Of a stretch of DNA of 62,322 bases, positions 34,477 through 42,226 are shown piece after piece (positions within the stretch are counted from its first letter, which is position 1; every line of letters starts with the position of its first letter). The stretch comes from Nocardioides sp. IC4_145 (lineage in GTDB: Bacteria; Actinomycetota; Actinomycetes; Propionibacteriales; Nocardioidaceae), in NCBI RefSeq assembly GCF_011250565.1, contig NZ_JAANMS010000024.1, positions 1-62,322 of the forward strand. The letters are read 5' to 3'. Below the pieces are notes generated by a model. That model made no database searches, was not told the origin of the DNA, and saw only the letters and a list, made by a program, of their open reading frames with translations. The translations under genes were made by a program, and so were the position numbers.

Positions 34477-34503
34477 TAGCACTCGCCCCTGGCGAGTGCA
34501 AGA
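34477..34503. promoter_or_regulatory. CIRCE operator 2 (HrcA site) upstream of groEL
   Basis: TTAGCACTC (34477-34485) is an exact left half, followed by a 9-base spacer and GAGTGCAAG (34495-34503). It begins 8 bases beyond the first operator, giving a tandem pair. Its far end is 4 bases from the stop of the ATP-grasp gene at 34508. Confidence 0.9.
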
Positions 34504-34507
34504 AGGG

Positions 34508-35407
34508 TCAGGCCTCGCCCAGCCCCGGGACGACCAGCACCGAGACGACGAGGTCCGCGAACGGCGCGGCCAGCCCGGGCGCCAGGTCGAGGTAGAGGCC
34601 GGGCTCGATGAGCTCCAGCTCGCTGACCGCCCAGCCCCCGCCGAGCCCCTCCTGGCCCTCGAGCAGCACCAGGTCCACCCGGGCGTACGCCGGCGGCGCG
34701 CCCAGCCGGCGGGCGGCCGCGACCACGGCCGCCCGGGCGACCTCCGCGCGGGTCGGGTCGACGGGCACGGCGGCCGACGAGCCGCCGTACAGCTCGTGCA
34801 CGCGGACCTCGCCGCCCGCCGGCCGCTTGTCGACCTGGCCGACGACCTCGCCAGCCAGCACCCACATCGACGACTCGCCCACGGTGCGCACCGACGCCAC
34901 GAGCGGCTGCACCACCCACGGGCCGGCCACGAGCCCCTCGAGCCGGGGGTCGTCGGTCGACGACGCCACGACCACGCCGACCCCGCCCGCACCGATCCGC
35001 GGCTTGACCACGACGGTCCCCCACCGGTCGAGCGCGGCGGCCAGCCCGGGCACCAGCCGGCGGTCATCGAGCAGCGCCGTCGGCACGACCGGCACGCCGT
35101 CGTGGTCAGCGGCTAGCTCGAGCAGGTAGGCCTTGCCGGCGTTCCAGGCGACGACGTCGGAGCCGTGCAGCAGCCGCGTCACGCCCTCGACCCGGCGCGT
35201 CCAGGCCGAGAACTCGGCGTACCGCCGCTGGTAGTCCCAGGTCGACCGCAGCACGACGAGGTCCGCGGCGGCCCAGTCCACGTCCGGGTCGTCCCAGACC
35301 ACCCACCGCGCCTCGACGCCCCGCTCGGCCAGCGCCGCCACGAGCAGGTCGCCGCCGGGCTCGCCGTCCGGCAGGAGGGAGAACGTCGCCAGGAGGACGC
35401 GCGTCAC
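34508..35407 (-). CDS. ATP-grasp domain protein
   Basis: A 299-residue ATP-grasp ligase-like protein. The N-terminal alpha/beta domain ([40 protein letters not shown]) resembles the preATP-grasp region of RimK/glutathione-synthetase-like enzymes. Core motifs are [54 protein letters not shown] and the metal-binding [14 protein letters not shown]. The substrates are unknown; the family forms amide bonds between carboxylate and amine through acyl phosphates. It starts with GTG overlapping the coiled-coil gene stop and is the last gene of a coupled trio. Confidence 0.8.
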   Translation of the reverse strand: MTRVLLATFSLLPDGEPGGDLLVAALAERGVEARWVVWDDPDVDWAAADLVVLRSTWDYQRRYAEFSAWTRRVEGVTRLLHGSDVVAWNAGKAYLLELAADHDGVPVVPTALLDDRRLVPGLAAALDRWGTVVVKPRIGAGGVGVVVASSTDDPRLEGLVAGPWVVQPLVASVRTVGESSMWVLAGEVVGQVDKRPAGGEVRVHELYGGSSAAVPVDPTRAEVARAAVVAAARRLGAPPAYARVDLVLLEGQEGLGGGWAVSELELIEPGLYLDLAPGLAAPFADLVVSVLVVPGLGEA

Positions 35408-35724
35408 CGGCCGGTCAACCGCTTGACCCGCGCCGGCAGCGCGACGACCGCACGGCCGGCCCGCCACGTGGCGCTCGAGCGCACCTCGGCCAGCTCGCGC
35501 TCGAGTCGTCGCGCGCGGCGCTCGGCGCGGGTCGCCCGTGCCTCGGCGTCCGCCGCCCGCCGTTCGGCCCGGCGGGCGCGGCGCACGGCTGCCTCGAGGT
35601 CGGCCGCGACCGCGGCGTGCATCTGCTTGGCGGCGCGGGCGCCGTGCTTGCGGGCGGCCCGCAGCTCGGCCTCGAGCCGCTTGATGCCCGGGTCGCCCGC
35701 GGGCCGGTCCTGCTGCTCGGTCAC
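35404..35724 (-). CDS. Basic coiled-coil protein
   Basis: A 106-residue protein of unknown family. Residues about 15-75 are a long Arg/Ala/Glu-rich helix with heptad spacing (IKRLEAELRAARKHGARAAKQMHAAVAADLEAAVRRARRAERRAADAEARATRAERRARRLERELAEV, shown in part by its repeats of RRAERRA). It is coupled by GTGA overlaps to the methyltransferase upstream and the ATP-grasp gene downstream. Similar charged tails follow methyltransferase domains in glycan-modifying proteins, so it may be a detached scaffold domain; this is inference. Confidence 0.6.
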   Translation of the reverse strand: MTEQQDRPAGDPGIKRLEAELRAARKHGARAAKQMHAAVAADLEAAVRRARRAERRAADAEARATRAERRARRLERELAEVRSSATWRAGRAVVALPARVKRLTGR

Positions 35725-36542
35725 GACTTCCTCCAGTAGACGCCGGCCCAGTCGATGGTCTCGATCGGGTCGGTGATGCCGTGGGCGTCGCGGAAGTCGT
35801 GGATGGCCTGCGCGCAGGCCGGCACGGCGCCGTAGTCGTCGACGATGACGTAGCCGCCCGGGGAGACCTTGTCGTAGAGCGCGTCGAGGGCGTCCATGGT
35901 CGAGGAGTACATGTCGCCGTCGAGCCGCAGCACCGCCAGCCGCTCGATCGGGGCGGTCGGCAGCGTGTCGCTGAACCAGCCCTTGAGGAACCTCACCTGG
36001 CCGTCGAGCAGGTCGTAGCGGCGGAAGTTGTCCTGCACCTGCTCCACCGAGATCGCCAGCTCGTCGCGTGTGTGGTGCTGGTCGCCGGCGTCGGCCTCGA
36101 AGCGGCCGTCCGGCGCGGGCAGGCCCTCGAAGGAGTCCGCCACCCACACCGTGCGCGAGGTGTCGCCGTGGGCCTTGAGCACCGCGCGCATGTAGATGCA
36201 CGACCCGCCGCGCCAGGCGCCGGTCTCGATGAGGTCACCCGGCACGCCGTCGGCGACGACGCTCTCGACGCAGGCGCGGACGTTGGCGAGCCGCTTCATC
36301 CCGATCATCGTCTCGGCGTCGGCCGGCCAGTCCCGGCCCTCCTCGCGGCGGCCGGCGTCGAACTCCCCCGCCTCGACCATCCGCACGTCCCGGCCCTTCA
36401 TCGCGCGCCGCACGAGGTCCCACAGGTAGGACTCGTAGGAGCGCGACGGCAGCTTGACCGTCACGTTGCGTCCCTCGAACCCGTAGCGCGTGAGCATCTT
36501 CGCCATCAGGTCGAGGTACAGGTCGGCCGCGGAATTCGTCAC
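35721..36542 (-). CDS. TylF/MycF-family O-methyltransferase
   Basis: A 273-residue SAM-dependent methyltransferase. Its best markers are RLANVRACVESVVADGVPGDLIETGAWRGGSCIYMRAVL for the SAM-binding core, VWVADSFEGLPAPD, and LRLDGDMYSSTMDALDALYDKVSPGGYVIVDDY, which holds the metal-binding aspartates of macrocin O-methyltransferase TylF and MycF. Those enzymes methylate deoxysugars on macrolides. No polyketide or sugar genes are present, so a wall or surface glycan is the more likely acceptor. GTG 36542 starts a three-gene coupled run. Confidence 0.87.
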   Translation of the reverse strand: MTNSAADLYLDLMAKMLTRYGFEGRNVTVKLPSRSYESYLWDLVRRAMKGRDVRMVEAGEFDAGRREEGRDWPADAETMIGMKRLANVRACVESVVADGVPGDLIETGAWRGGSCIYMRAVLKAHGDTSRTVWVADSFEGLPAPDGRFEADAGDQHHTRDELAISVEQVQDNFRRYDLLDGQVRFLKGWFSDTLPTAPIERLAVLRLDGDMYSSTMDALDALYDKVSPGGYVIVDDYGAVPACAQAIHDFRDAHGITDPIETIDWAGVYWRKS

Positions 36543-36630
36543 GGCGCCGACCTTAGGGGACGGACCGGTCCGGGCCGCGCCGACCTGCGGCCCAGCTCGT
36601 CGGGGACGCCGTCGGGGTGGTCCGGAGCGG

Positions 36631-36909
36631 TCAGCAGCCCCCCGCCACGGCCGGGATGACCGAGACCTGGCTGCCGTCGGGCGTGGGCGTCGCGAGGTCG
36701 TCGAGGAAGCGGACGTCGTCGTTGCCGACGTAGACGTTGACGAACCGGCGCAGCGCGCCGTTGTCGTCGAGGATGCGCCCCTTGATGCCGGCGTAGTGGG
36801 TGTCGAGGTCGTCGAGGACCTCGCTGAGGGTGGCGCCGGTGGCGGTCACCTCGGACGCGCCGTCGGTGTAGGTGCGCAGGATCGTCGGGATCCGGACGGA
36901 GACGCTCAT
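36631..36909 (-). CDS. MoaD/ThiS-family sulfur carrier, CysO-like
   Basis: A 92-residue ubiquitin-fold protein. VSVRIPTILRTYTDGASEVTATGATLSEVLDDLD and LRRFVNVYVGNDDVRFLDDLATP closely follow the pattern of mycobacterial CysO, which carries a C-terminal thiocarboxylate for cysteine biosynthesis. The C-terminus is VAGGC, not the bare GG of active carriers, so a protease would have to remove the last residue first. It lies 28 bases downstream of threonine synthase and may share its SAM-controlled transcript. No cysM or mec gene is adjacent. Confidence 0.88.
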   Translation of the reverse strand: MSVSVRIPTILRTYTDGASEVTATGATLSEVLDDLDTHYAGIKGRILDDNGALRRFVNVYVGNDDVRFLDDLATPTPDGSQVSVIPAVAGGC

Positions 36910-36937
36910 GGGGGTGCTCCTGGTGTCGTGGGGTCGG

Positions 36938-38218
36938 TCAGGCCAGGCCGGTGGCGGCGAAGGCGGCGTACGACGGCGCGATGGTCGCGACCGGGCCGAC
37001 CGAGCCGGCGACCGCGTCGAGGGTCTTGAGGCCGTGGCCGGTGTTGATGACGACGGTCTCGAGCTCCGGGTCGAGCTGGCCGGACTCCACGAGCTTCTTC
37101 AGCACGCCGACCGTGGTGCCGCCGGCGGTCTCGGTGAAGATCCCCTCGGTGCGGGCCAGCAGCACGATCGCCTCGCGGACCTCGTCGTCGGTGACGTCCT
37201 CGACCGCCCCGCCGGTCTGCCGGCAGACGTCGAGCACGTAGATGCCGTCGGCGGGGTTGCCGATGGCCAGGCTCTTGGCGATGGTGTCCGGCTTGACCGG
37301 GCGGATGGCGTCGACGCCGGCCTTGTAGGCGACCGAGACCGGGGAGCAGCCGGCGGCCTGGGCGCCGTACACCTTGTAGGGCTTGTCCTCGACCAGGCCG
37401 AGGGTGATCAGCTCCTGGAACGCCTTGTGCACCTTGGTCAGCTGGGAGCCGCTGGCCACGGGGATCACGACCTGGTCCGGCAGCCGCCAGCCGAGCTGCT
37501 CGGCGATCTCGTAGCCGAGCGTCTTGGAGCCCTCGGCGTAGTAGGGGCGGACGTTGACGTTGACGAACGCCCAGCCGTCCTCCTCGCCCGCGATCTCGGA
37601 GGCCAGCTTGTTGACGTCGTCGTAGTTGCCCTCGACGGCGACCAGCGACTCGGTGAAGACGGCGGAGTTGACCTGCTTGGGCTGCTCGAGGTTGCTCGGG
37701 ATGAAGACGACGGTCTTCATGCCGGCCCGGGCGCCGGCGGCGGCGACCGCGTTGGCGAGGTTGCCGGTGCTCGGACACGCGAACACCTTGCTGCCCAGCT
37801 CGCGGGCCGCGCTCAGCGCGCACGCCACGACCCGGTCCTTGAAGGAGTTCGTCGGGTTGGTGGAGTCGTCCTTGACCCAGAGCCTGGTCAGCCCGAGCTC
37901 GTTCGCGAGGTTCTTGGCCTCCAGCAGCCGGGTGAAGCCGGGCTCGGTGTTGGGGCTGGTCTCGATGTCGGCCGGCACCGGCAGCAGCGCCTTGTAGCGC
38001 CAGATGTTGCGGGGGCCGGCCTCGATCTCCTCGCGGGTGACCTGCGGGAAGTCGTAGGCGATCTCCAGCGGCCCGAAGCACTCGCTGCAGGCGTAGTGCG
38101 GGCCGAGCTCGACCTCGTGGCCGCACTCGCGGCAGGAGAGGGCCCGGGCGTTCCCGAAGGCTCCCTCGCGGACCCCCGTCCCCTGGGCATCCTGGGACTC
38201 GACAACGGCAGCGCTCAT
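36938..38218 (-). CDS. thrC: Threonine synthase with N-terminal zinc ribbon
   Basis: A 426-residue PLP enzyme that converts O-phosphohomoserine to threonine. An N-terminal CxxC...CxxC zinc ribbon (C29, C32, C44, C47) precedes the fold. K127 in NPTNSFKDRV binds PLP, and further motifs are CPSTGNLANAVAAAGARAG, PVASGSQLTKVHKAFQEL and TAGGTTVGVL. The ATG at 38218 has AAGGAGG ideally placed. An ATG at 38236 would fall inside the riboswitch P1 stem and is rejected. Translation is probably controlled by the SAM-I aptamer just upstream. Confidence 0.94.
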   Translation of the reverse strand: MSAAVVESQDAQGTGVREGAFGNARALSCRECGHEVELGPHYACSECFGPLEIAYDFPQVTREEIEAGPRNIWRYKALLPVPADIETSPNTEPGFTRLLEAKNLANELGLTRLWVKDDSTNPTNSFKDRVVACALSAARELGSKVFACPSTGNLANAVAAAGARAGMKTVVFIPSNLEQPKQVNSAVFTESLVAVEGNYDDVNKLASEIAGEEDGWAFVNVNVRPYYAEGSKTLGYEIAEQLGWRLPDQVVIPVASGSQLTKVHKAFQELITLGLVEDKPYKVYGAQAAGCSPVSVAYKAGVDAIRPVKPDTIAKSLAIGNPADGIYVLDVCRQTGGAVEDVTDDEVREAIVLLARTEGIFTETAGGTTVGVLKKLVESGQLDPELETVVINTGHGLKTLDAVAGSVGPVATIAPSYAAFAATGLA

Positions 38219-38231
38219 GACCGACCTCCTT

Positions 38232-38372
38232 CTCATCTTCCCCGGGTCACGACGGTCGTGCCGGGCGGAATTGGCACCGTTACCGACGACCGTCCCGGAT
38301 CTACCGGGGGCGGAGGCGCGTTGGCGGTTGCCGGGACTTCACAGGGCCGTTCCCTCTGTCCCTCTGGATGAG
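38232..38372 (-). ncRNA. SAM-I (S-box) riboswitch upstream of thrC
   Basis: On the minus strand P1 is CTCATC (38372-38367) with GATGAG (38237-38232). Between them are the conserved aptamer blocks CCAGAGGGACAGAGGG, CGGCCCTGTGAAG, CCCGGCAACC, GGTGCCAATTCC, and the P4 hairpin ACGACCGTCGT. These are the universal SAM-binding and kink-turn sequences of the S-box class. No terminator stem with a U-run separates the aptamer from the gene. The P1 3' strand ends only 1 base before the AAGGAGG site and 13 bases before the ATG, so SAM binding likely blocks translation. Confidence 0.95.
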
Positions 38373-38449
38373 CTGCCCCGAACAGTACGTCCCTCGTCCC
38401 AGTACGTGAAACCGGGTCCCGCGATGTGGACGTGGTCGCCCACGGGCGG

Positions 38450-38548
38450 GGGGTGCGCGTACCACCTTCAGGTGGGACGCACCCCCTCCTGGGGCAACGC
38501 ATCGGCCCAGAAGGGGGTGCGTCCCACCAAGAGGTGGTACGCGACCCC
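38450..38548. repeat. Inverted pair of hairpins (cruciform-forming element)
   Basis: The left half (38450-38487) and right half (38512-38548) are inverted copies: 17 bp pair perfectly (GGTGGGACGCACCCCCT with its complement), then 12 bp and 5 bp after small internal loops. Each half also folds alone, for example CCACC-TTCA-GGTGG within GGGGTGCG/CGCACCCC. The 24-base centre is non-coding. It lies between otsB (stop at 38582) and the thrC riboswitch. Together with the riboswitch it accounts for most of the 363-base gap at 38219-38581. Confidence 0.82.
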
Positions 38549-38581
38549 TTCCGGGCCCCCGCACCCGCTCCGGGGCCAGGA

Positions 38582-39421
38582 CTACCGGGCGCGGGCGTCG
38601 GCGGCGAGGCGGCGGAGGAGGTCGAGGACGCCCTCCGGGCCGTGGACGACGACGTCGGCGCGGTCGACGAGGGCGCTGACCTCGTCGGAGGCGGAGCAGA
38701 CGAGCAGGGTGGGCAGGCCGTCCTTGCCCAGGGCGCTGACGGCGTCGAAGGCCTCGAGGTCGCCGAGGTCGTCGCCGGCGAAGAGGAAGGCACCCGCGCC
38801 GACCTCGGCGGCGAGCGCGTCGACGGCCTTGCCCTTGTCCATCCCGGGTGCGCGCACCTCGATGACGTTGCGGCCCGGCTCGAGCACCAGGCCGTTGCGG
38901 CTGGCGAGGTCGCGCAGCACGGGCAGCAGCCGCTCGAAGGCGCCGGCGGGATCCGGCAGCCGGCGGGTGTGGACGGCGTGGGCGAGGCCCTTGTCCTCGA
39001 CCCAGGCGTCGGCGGCGTCGGCCTGGCGCAGCGCGCGCGGGAGGTCGCGGAGGAACGTCGCCAGGCCGTGCGGCGGGCGCGGGGAGACGATCCGGCGGCG
39101 GGTGGAGGACCAGCGCTCGTTGCCGTACTGCCCGAACAGGTAGAGCTCCTTGCCGGCGTCGCCGATCGCGTTGCCGACCTCCTCGAGCCCGCCGAGGTCG
39201 AGCGCCTGCCGGGCCGGCCGGCCGGTGACGACCGCGATGGCAGCGACGACCTGGGCGAGGTCGACGAGCACGTCGCCGGCCTCGGGGTGGATGTTCGCCT
39301 GGGTCGGGTCGTCGACGATCGGCGAGAGCGTCCCGTCGAAGTCGAGGCCGATGACGGCCCGATCGGCGGCGCGCACCAGCGCGGCGTACTTCTGCTCTCC
39401 CTCGGCGGAGGTGAACTCCAT
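38582..39421 (-). CDS. otsB: Trehalose-6-phosphate phosphatase
   Basis: A 279-residue HAD-superfamily phosphatase that converts trehalose 6-phosphate to trehalose, the second step of the OtsAB route. Motif I is GLDFDGTLSPI (25-35), with nucleophile D27 and acid/base D29. Motif II is VVTGRP, and motifs III and IV are DKGKAVDAL and FAGDDLGDLEAFDA. OtsA is encoded 4.3 kb away on the other strand. The TAG stop at 38582 is followed by the inverted hairpin pair. Confidence 0.94.
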   Translation of the reverse strand: MEFTSAEGEQKYAALVRAADRAVIGLDFDGTLSPIVDDPTQANIHPEAGDVLVDLAQVVAAIAVVTGRPARQALDLGGLEEVGNAIGDAGKELYLFGQYGNERWSSTRRRIVSPRPPHGLATFLRDLPRALRQADAADAWVEDKGLAHAVHTRRLPDPAGAFERLLPVLRDLASRNGLVLEPGRNVIEVRAPGMDKGKAVDALAAEVGAGAFLFAGDDLGDLEAFDAVSALGKDGLPTLLVCSASDEVSALVDRADVVVHGPEGVLDLLRRLAADARAR

Positions 39422-39520
39422 GCCCGTCAGGTTCCCAGACCAGTGGCCCGCCTACACGTGGGGCGGCTCACCGGCTGGGACGGGCCGGCCGGGACGGAGC
39501 GGCAGCGATCAGTCGAGCGG

Positions 39521-40033
39521 TCAGTCGAGCGGGCCGGTGAGGATGACCGTGAGCCGGTCGAACCGCATCGGGTCGACGGCAGGCATCGTGCGCTCGATGC
39601 CCAGGTCGAGGGCGAGCAGCTTCGCGGCGCGCTCGAGGCGCGGCGGGAAGTACACGGTGGTGGCCGGGATGGTGCCGACCCAGTTGTCGGAGCCGACGAC
39701 CTGCCACCCGGCCTGGCCGGCCTGGTCGGCGACGGTGCCCGCGAGCCCGGTGATGCCGGAGTTGTTGTAGACCTCGACGTACACCTTGGCGCGCTGCACC
39801 GGCGGCTTGGCCGGCTTCGGCTTGCCGGTGGGCTCCGCGGAGGCGGTCGGCGTGGGCTTCGCGGTCTCCTCGACCGAGATCGTGGTGATCTCCCGCTCGG
39901 TCGGCTCGCCGCCGCGGGTGGCGACGAAGGCGATGGCGGCCATGGCGACCGCGACGATGCTGAGCATCACGACCGGCGAGGGGAAGACGAAGCCGCGCTG
40001 GTCGCGGTGGCGGGCGGTGCGCGGGGCGGCCAC
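39521..40033 (-). CDS. Membrane-anchored LytR C-terminal-domain protein
   Basis: A 170-residue protein. A short cytoplasmic basic N-terminus (AAPRTARHRDQRG) leads to a membrane helix (VVMLSIVAVAMAAIAFVA, about 22-40). A Pro/Lys/Thr-rich linker follows, then a LytR_C domain with VYVEVYNNSGITGLAGTVADQAGQAGWQVVGSDNW and TTVYFPPRLERAAKLLALDLG. LytR_C domains occur on wall teichoic acid and arabinogalactan ligases; here the ligase domain is absent. It starts with GTG 5 bases after DUF3263. Confidence 0.84.
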   Translation of the reverse strand: MAAPRTARHRDQRGFVFPSPVVMLSIVAVAMAAIAFVATRGGEPTEREITTISVEETAKPTPTASAEPTGKPKPAKPPVQRAKVYVEVYNNSGITGLAGTVADQAGQAGWQVVGSDNWVGTIPATTVYFPPRLERAAKLLALDLGIERTMPAVDPMRFDRLTVILTGPLD

Positions 40034-40038
40034 GGCGC

Positions 40039-40335
40039 TCAGACCTCGAAGCCGAGGCGGCGGGCCGAGCGCTGGCGCTGGCGCTGCGACCGCAGCCGGC
40101 GCAGGCGGCGGACCAGCAGCGGGTCGGCCTCGAGCGCCTCGGGACGGTCGATGAGCGCGTTGAGCACCTGGTAGTAGCGGGTGGAGCTCATGTCGAACTT
40201 CTCGCGGACCGCGGTCTCCTTCGCGCCTGCGTACTTCCACCACTGGCGCTCGAACTCGAGGATCTCTCGGTCGCGGTCGCTCAGGGTCGGCGTGGCCCCG
40301 GCCTCGTGGCCGTCGAGGGCGTTCGCGGCGTCCAT
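40039..40335 (-). CDS. DUF3263 domain-containing protein
   Basis: A 98-residue protein of the actinobacterial DUF3263 family, recognised by LSDRDREILEFERQWWKYAGAKETAVREKFDMSSTRYYQVLNALIDRPEALEADPLLVRRLRRLR. The helices, including KFDMSSTRYYQVLN, look like a helix-turn-helix, so DNA binding is likely but unproven. It is coupled to the LytR_C gene. A divergent oxidoreductase begins 120 bases away. Confidence 0.88.
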   Translation of the reverse strand: MDAANALDGHEAGATPTLSDRDREILEFERQWWKYAGAKETAVREKFDMSSTRYYQVLNALIDRPEALEADPLLVRRLRRLRSQRQRQRSARRLGFEV

Positions 40336-40455
40336 GCGCAGTCTCCCGGGAGCTGGTGTCCGATGTGTGTCCGGACCTCACTCTAGGCGACGAACCACAC
40401 CGGTGTCATTCGGCTCGCCAGACCCGTCCGGGCGTGTTGTGGGAGTCTCTGCGCC

Positions 40456-41487
40456 GTGACCCAGCCTGCCGTGAACGAGCCCGCCGCACCGACCCGCTGG
40501 GGCATCCTCGCCACCGGCAAGATCGCCCACACCTTCGCCCGCGACCTCGCGCTCGTGCCCGACGCCGAGCTGGTCGCGGTCGGGTCCCGGCGGGGCGAGG
40601 CCGCCGAGGCGTTCGCGGCCGAGCACGGCGGGCGGCCGCACGCGTCGTACGAGGCGCTCGTCGCGGACCCCGACGTCGAGGTCGTGTACGTCGCCAGCCC
40701 GCACGCCCTGCACCTCGAGCACGCCCGGATGGCCTTCGAGGCCGGCAAGCACGTGCTGTGCGAGAAGCCGCTGACGCTCACCACCGCCGACGCCGAGGAG
40801 ATGGTGCGCCTGGCCCGGCAGCACGACCGCTTCCTCATGGAGGCGATGTGGACCGCGTGCCACCCGCTCGTGCGCGCCGTCGTCGACGAGGTCCGCGCGG
40901 GCCGGTTCGGCACCCCGCGGCACCTGCACGCCGAGCTCGGGTTCCGCGTCGACGCCGGGCCCGACGACCGCATGTTCGACCCCGCCCTCGGCGCGAGCGC
41001 GCTGCTCGACATGGGGATCTACCCGCTGACCTTCGCCCACCTCGTGCTCGGCGAGGCCGAGCAGCTGAGCGCCACCGCCGCGCTGTCGGACCGCGGGATC
41101 GACCTCGACGTCGCGGTCAGCGGCCGCTACCCCGGCGGCGCGCTCGCCACGATGACCGCCTCGATGACGTCGTGGTCCTCCCGCGCCGCCGCAATCGCGA
41201 CCGACCTCGGGCGGATCGACGTCCCCGACTTCCACCACCCGACCACCGCGACGTTCACGCCGTACGCCGACGGCAGCACCAACGACGACGACGTGCGTCG
41301 GCAGCCGGTCGAGATCGTCGCCGCCGACCCGGTCGTCGGGCGCGGCTACGGCAACGAGATCGCGGAGGTGGGGCGCTGCCTGCGCGCCGGCCTCCGCGAG
41401 AGCCCGTGGGTCCCGCACGACCAGACGCTCACGCTGATGCGGCAGATGGACACGATCCGCGCGCAGGTCGGCGTGGCGTTCGGCTGA
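40456..41487 (+). CDS. Gfo/Idh/MocA-family NAD(P)-dependent oxidoreductase
   Basis: A 343-residue oxidoreductase. The N-terminal Rossmann fold has WGILATGKIAHTFARDLALVPDAELVAVGSR, the family signature CEKPLTLTTADAEEMV carries the catalytic lysine, and the C-terminal beta-sheet domain has LLDMGIYPLTFAHLVLGEAEQ. Members oxidise or reduce sugars, cyclitols and dihydrodiols such as trans-1,2-dihydrobenzene-1,2-diol. The substrate is unknown. A hairpin at 41520-41541 ends the transcript. Confidence 0.9.
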   Translation: MTQPAVNEPAAPTRWGILATGKIAHTFARDLALVPDAELVAVGSRRGEAAEAFAAEHGGRPHASYEALVADPDVEVVYVASPHALHLEHARMAFEAGKHVLCEKPLTLTTADAEEMVRLARQHDRFLMEAMWTACHPLVRAVVDEVRAGRFGTPRHLHAELGFRVDAGPDDRMFDPALGASALLDMGIYPLTFAHLVLGEAEQLSATAALSDRGIDLDVAVSGRYPGGALATMTASMTSWSSRAAAIATDLGRIDVPDFHHPTTATFTPYADGSTNDDDVRRQPVEIVAADPVVGRGYGNEIAEVGRCLRAGLRESPWVPHDQTLTLMRQMDTIRAQVGVAFG

Positions 41488-41519
41488 CGCCGGTCGTCAT
41501 GGGGCGGTCGGGCGCAACA

Positions 41520-41541
41520 CTTCATCGGCTGGCCGATGAAG
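41520..41541. terminator. Bidirectional hairpin between convergent genes
   Basis: CTTCATCGG-CTGG-CCGATGAAG forms a 9-bp stem with a four-base loop. It lies between the oxidoreductase ending at 41487 and the response regulator ending at 41561, so it can serve both. It has a lower GC content than the flanking DNA. Confidence 0.6.
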
Positions 41542-41560
41542 CTCTCCGCGGCCGCCCCGC

Positions 41561-42208
41561 TCACCGCCCCGACCGGAGGAACCGCACCACGGCGGCGACC
41601 CGGCGGTGCGCGGTGTCGTCGTCGGGGCTGAGCCCGAGCTTGGCGAAGATCCGCTGGGTGTGCTTCTCGACCGCGCCGCCGGTGACGACCATGGCCTCGG
41701 CGATCGCGCTGTTGGAGCGGCCCTCGGCCATCAGCGCCAGCACCTCGTGCTCGCGCGGGGTGAGGGCGGCGAGCGGGTCGCGGCGGGCGCCCATCAGCCG
41801 CCGGACGACCTGCGGGTCCAGCGCGGTGCCGCCGCGGGAGACCGTGTCGAGCGCGGTCGCGAGCTCGTCGAGGTCGGAGACCCGGTCCTTGAGCAGGTAG
41901 CCGACCCCGCCCTCGGCGGCGGCGAGCAGGTCCTCGGCGTAGGCGACCTCGACGTACTGCGAGAGCACCAGCAGCCGCGCCTCCGGCCACGCCCGCCGCA
42001 CCTCGACCGCCGCGCGCAGCCCCTCGTCGGTGTGGGTCGGCGGCATCCGGACGTCGACGATGCCGACGTCGGGCCGGTGCTCGAGCACCGCCGCCACGAA
42101 CGACGGCCCGTCGGCCACCGACGCCACCACCTCGTGGCCGGCCTCGGCGAGCAGCAACTGCAGCCCCTCGCGCAGCAGGAACGAGTCGTCCGCGACCACG
42201 ATCCTCAC
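41561..42208 (-). CDS. NarL/LuxR-family response regulator
   Basis: A 215-residue response regulator. The receiver (1-125) has acidic DD near residue 7-8, the phosphoacceptor D near 51 in GIVDVRMPP and K in LLKDRVSDL. The LuxR helix-turn-helix (about 148-205) reads LTPREHEVLALMAEGRSNSAIAEAMVVTGGAVEKHTQRIFAKLGL. It follows the sensor kinase by 18 bases and starts with GTG at 42208. The pair is a NarL-type two-component system of unknown stimulus. Confidence 0.93.
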   Translation of the reverse strand: MRIVVADDSFLLREGLQLLLAEAGHEVVASVADGPSFVAAVLEHRPDVGIVDVRMPPTHTDEGLRAAVEVRRAWPEARLLVLSQYVEVAYAEDLLAAAEGGVGYLLKDRVSDLDELATALDTVSRGGTALDPQVVRRLMGARRDPLAALTPREHEVLALMAEGRSNSAIAEAMVVTGGAVEKHTQRIFAKLGLSPDDDTAHRRVAAVVRFLRSGR

Positions 42209-42226
42209 GACGACGTCACCGCAGCC

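Noticed and set aside
38218..38236. Earlier ATG of threonine synthase at 38236
   Set aside because: It lies in the P1 strand of the SAM riboswitch and has no ribosome site, while the ATG at 38218 has an ideal AAGGAGG.
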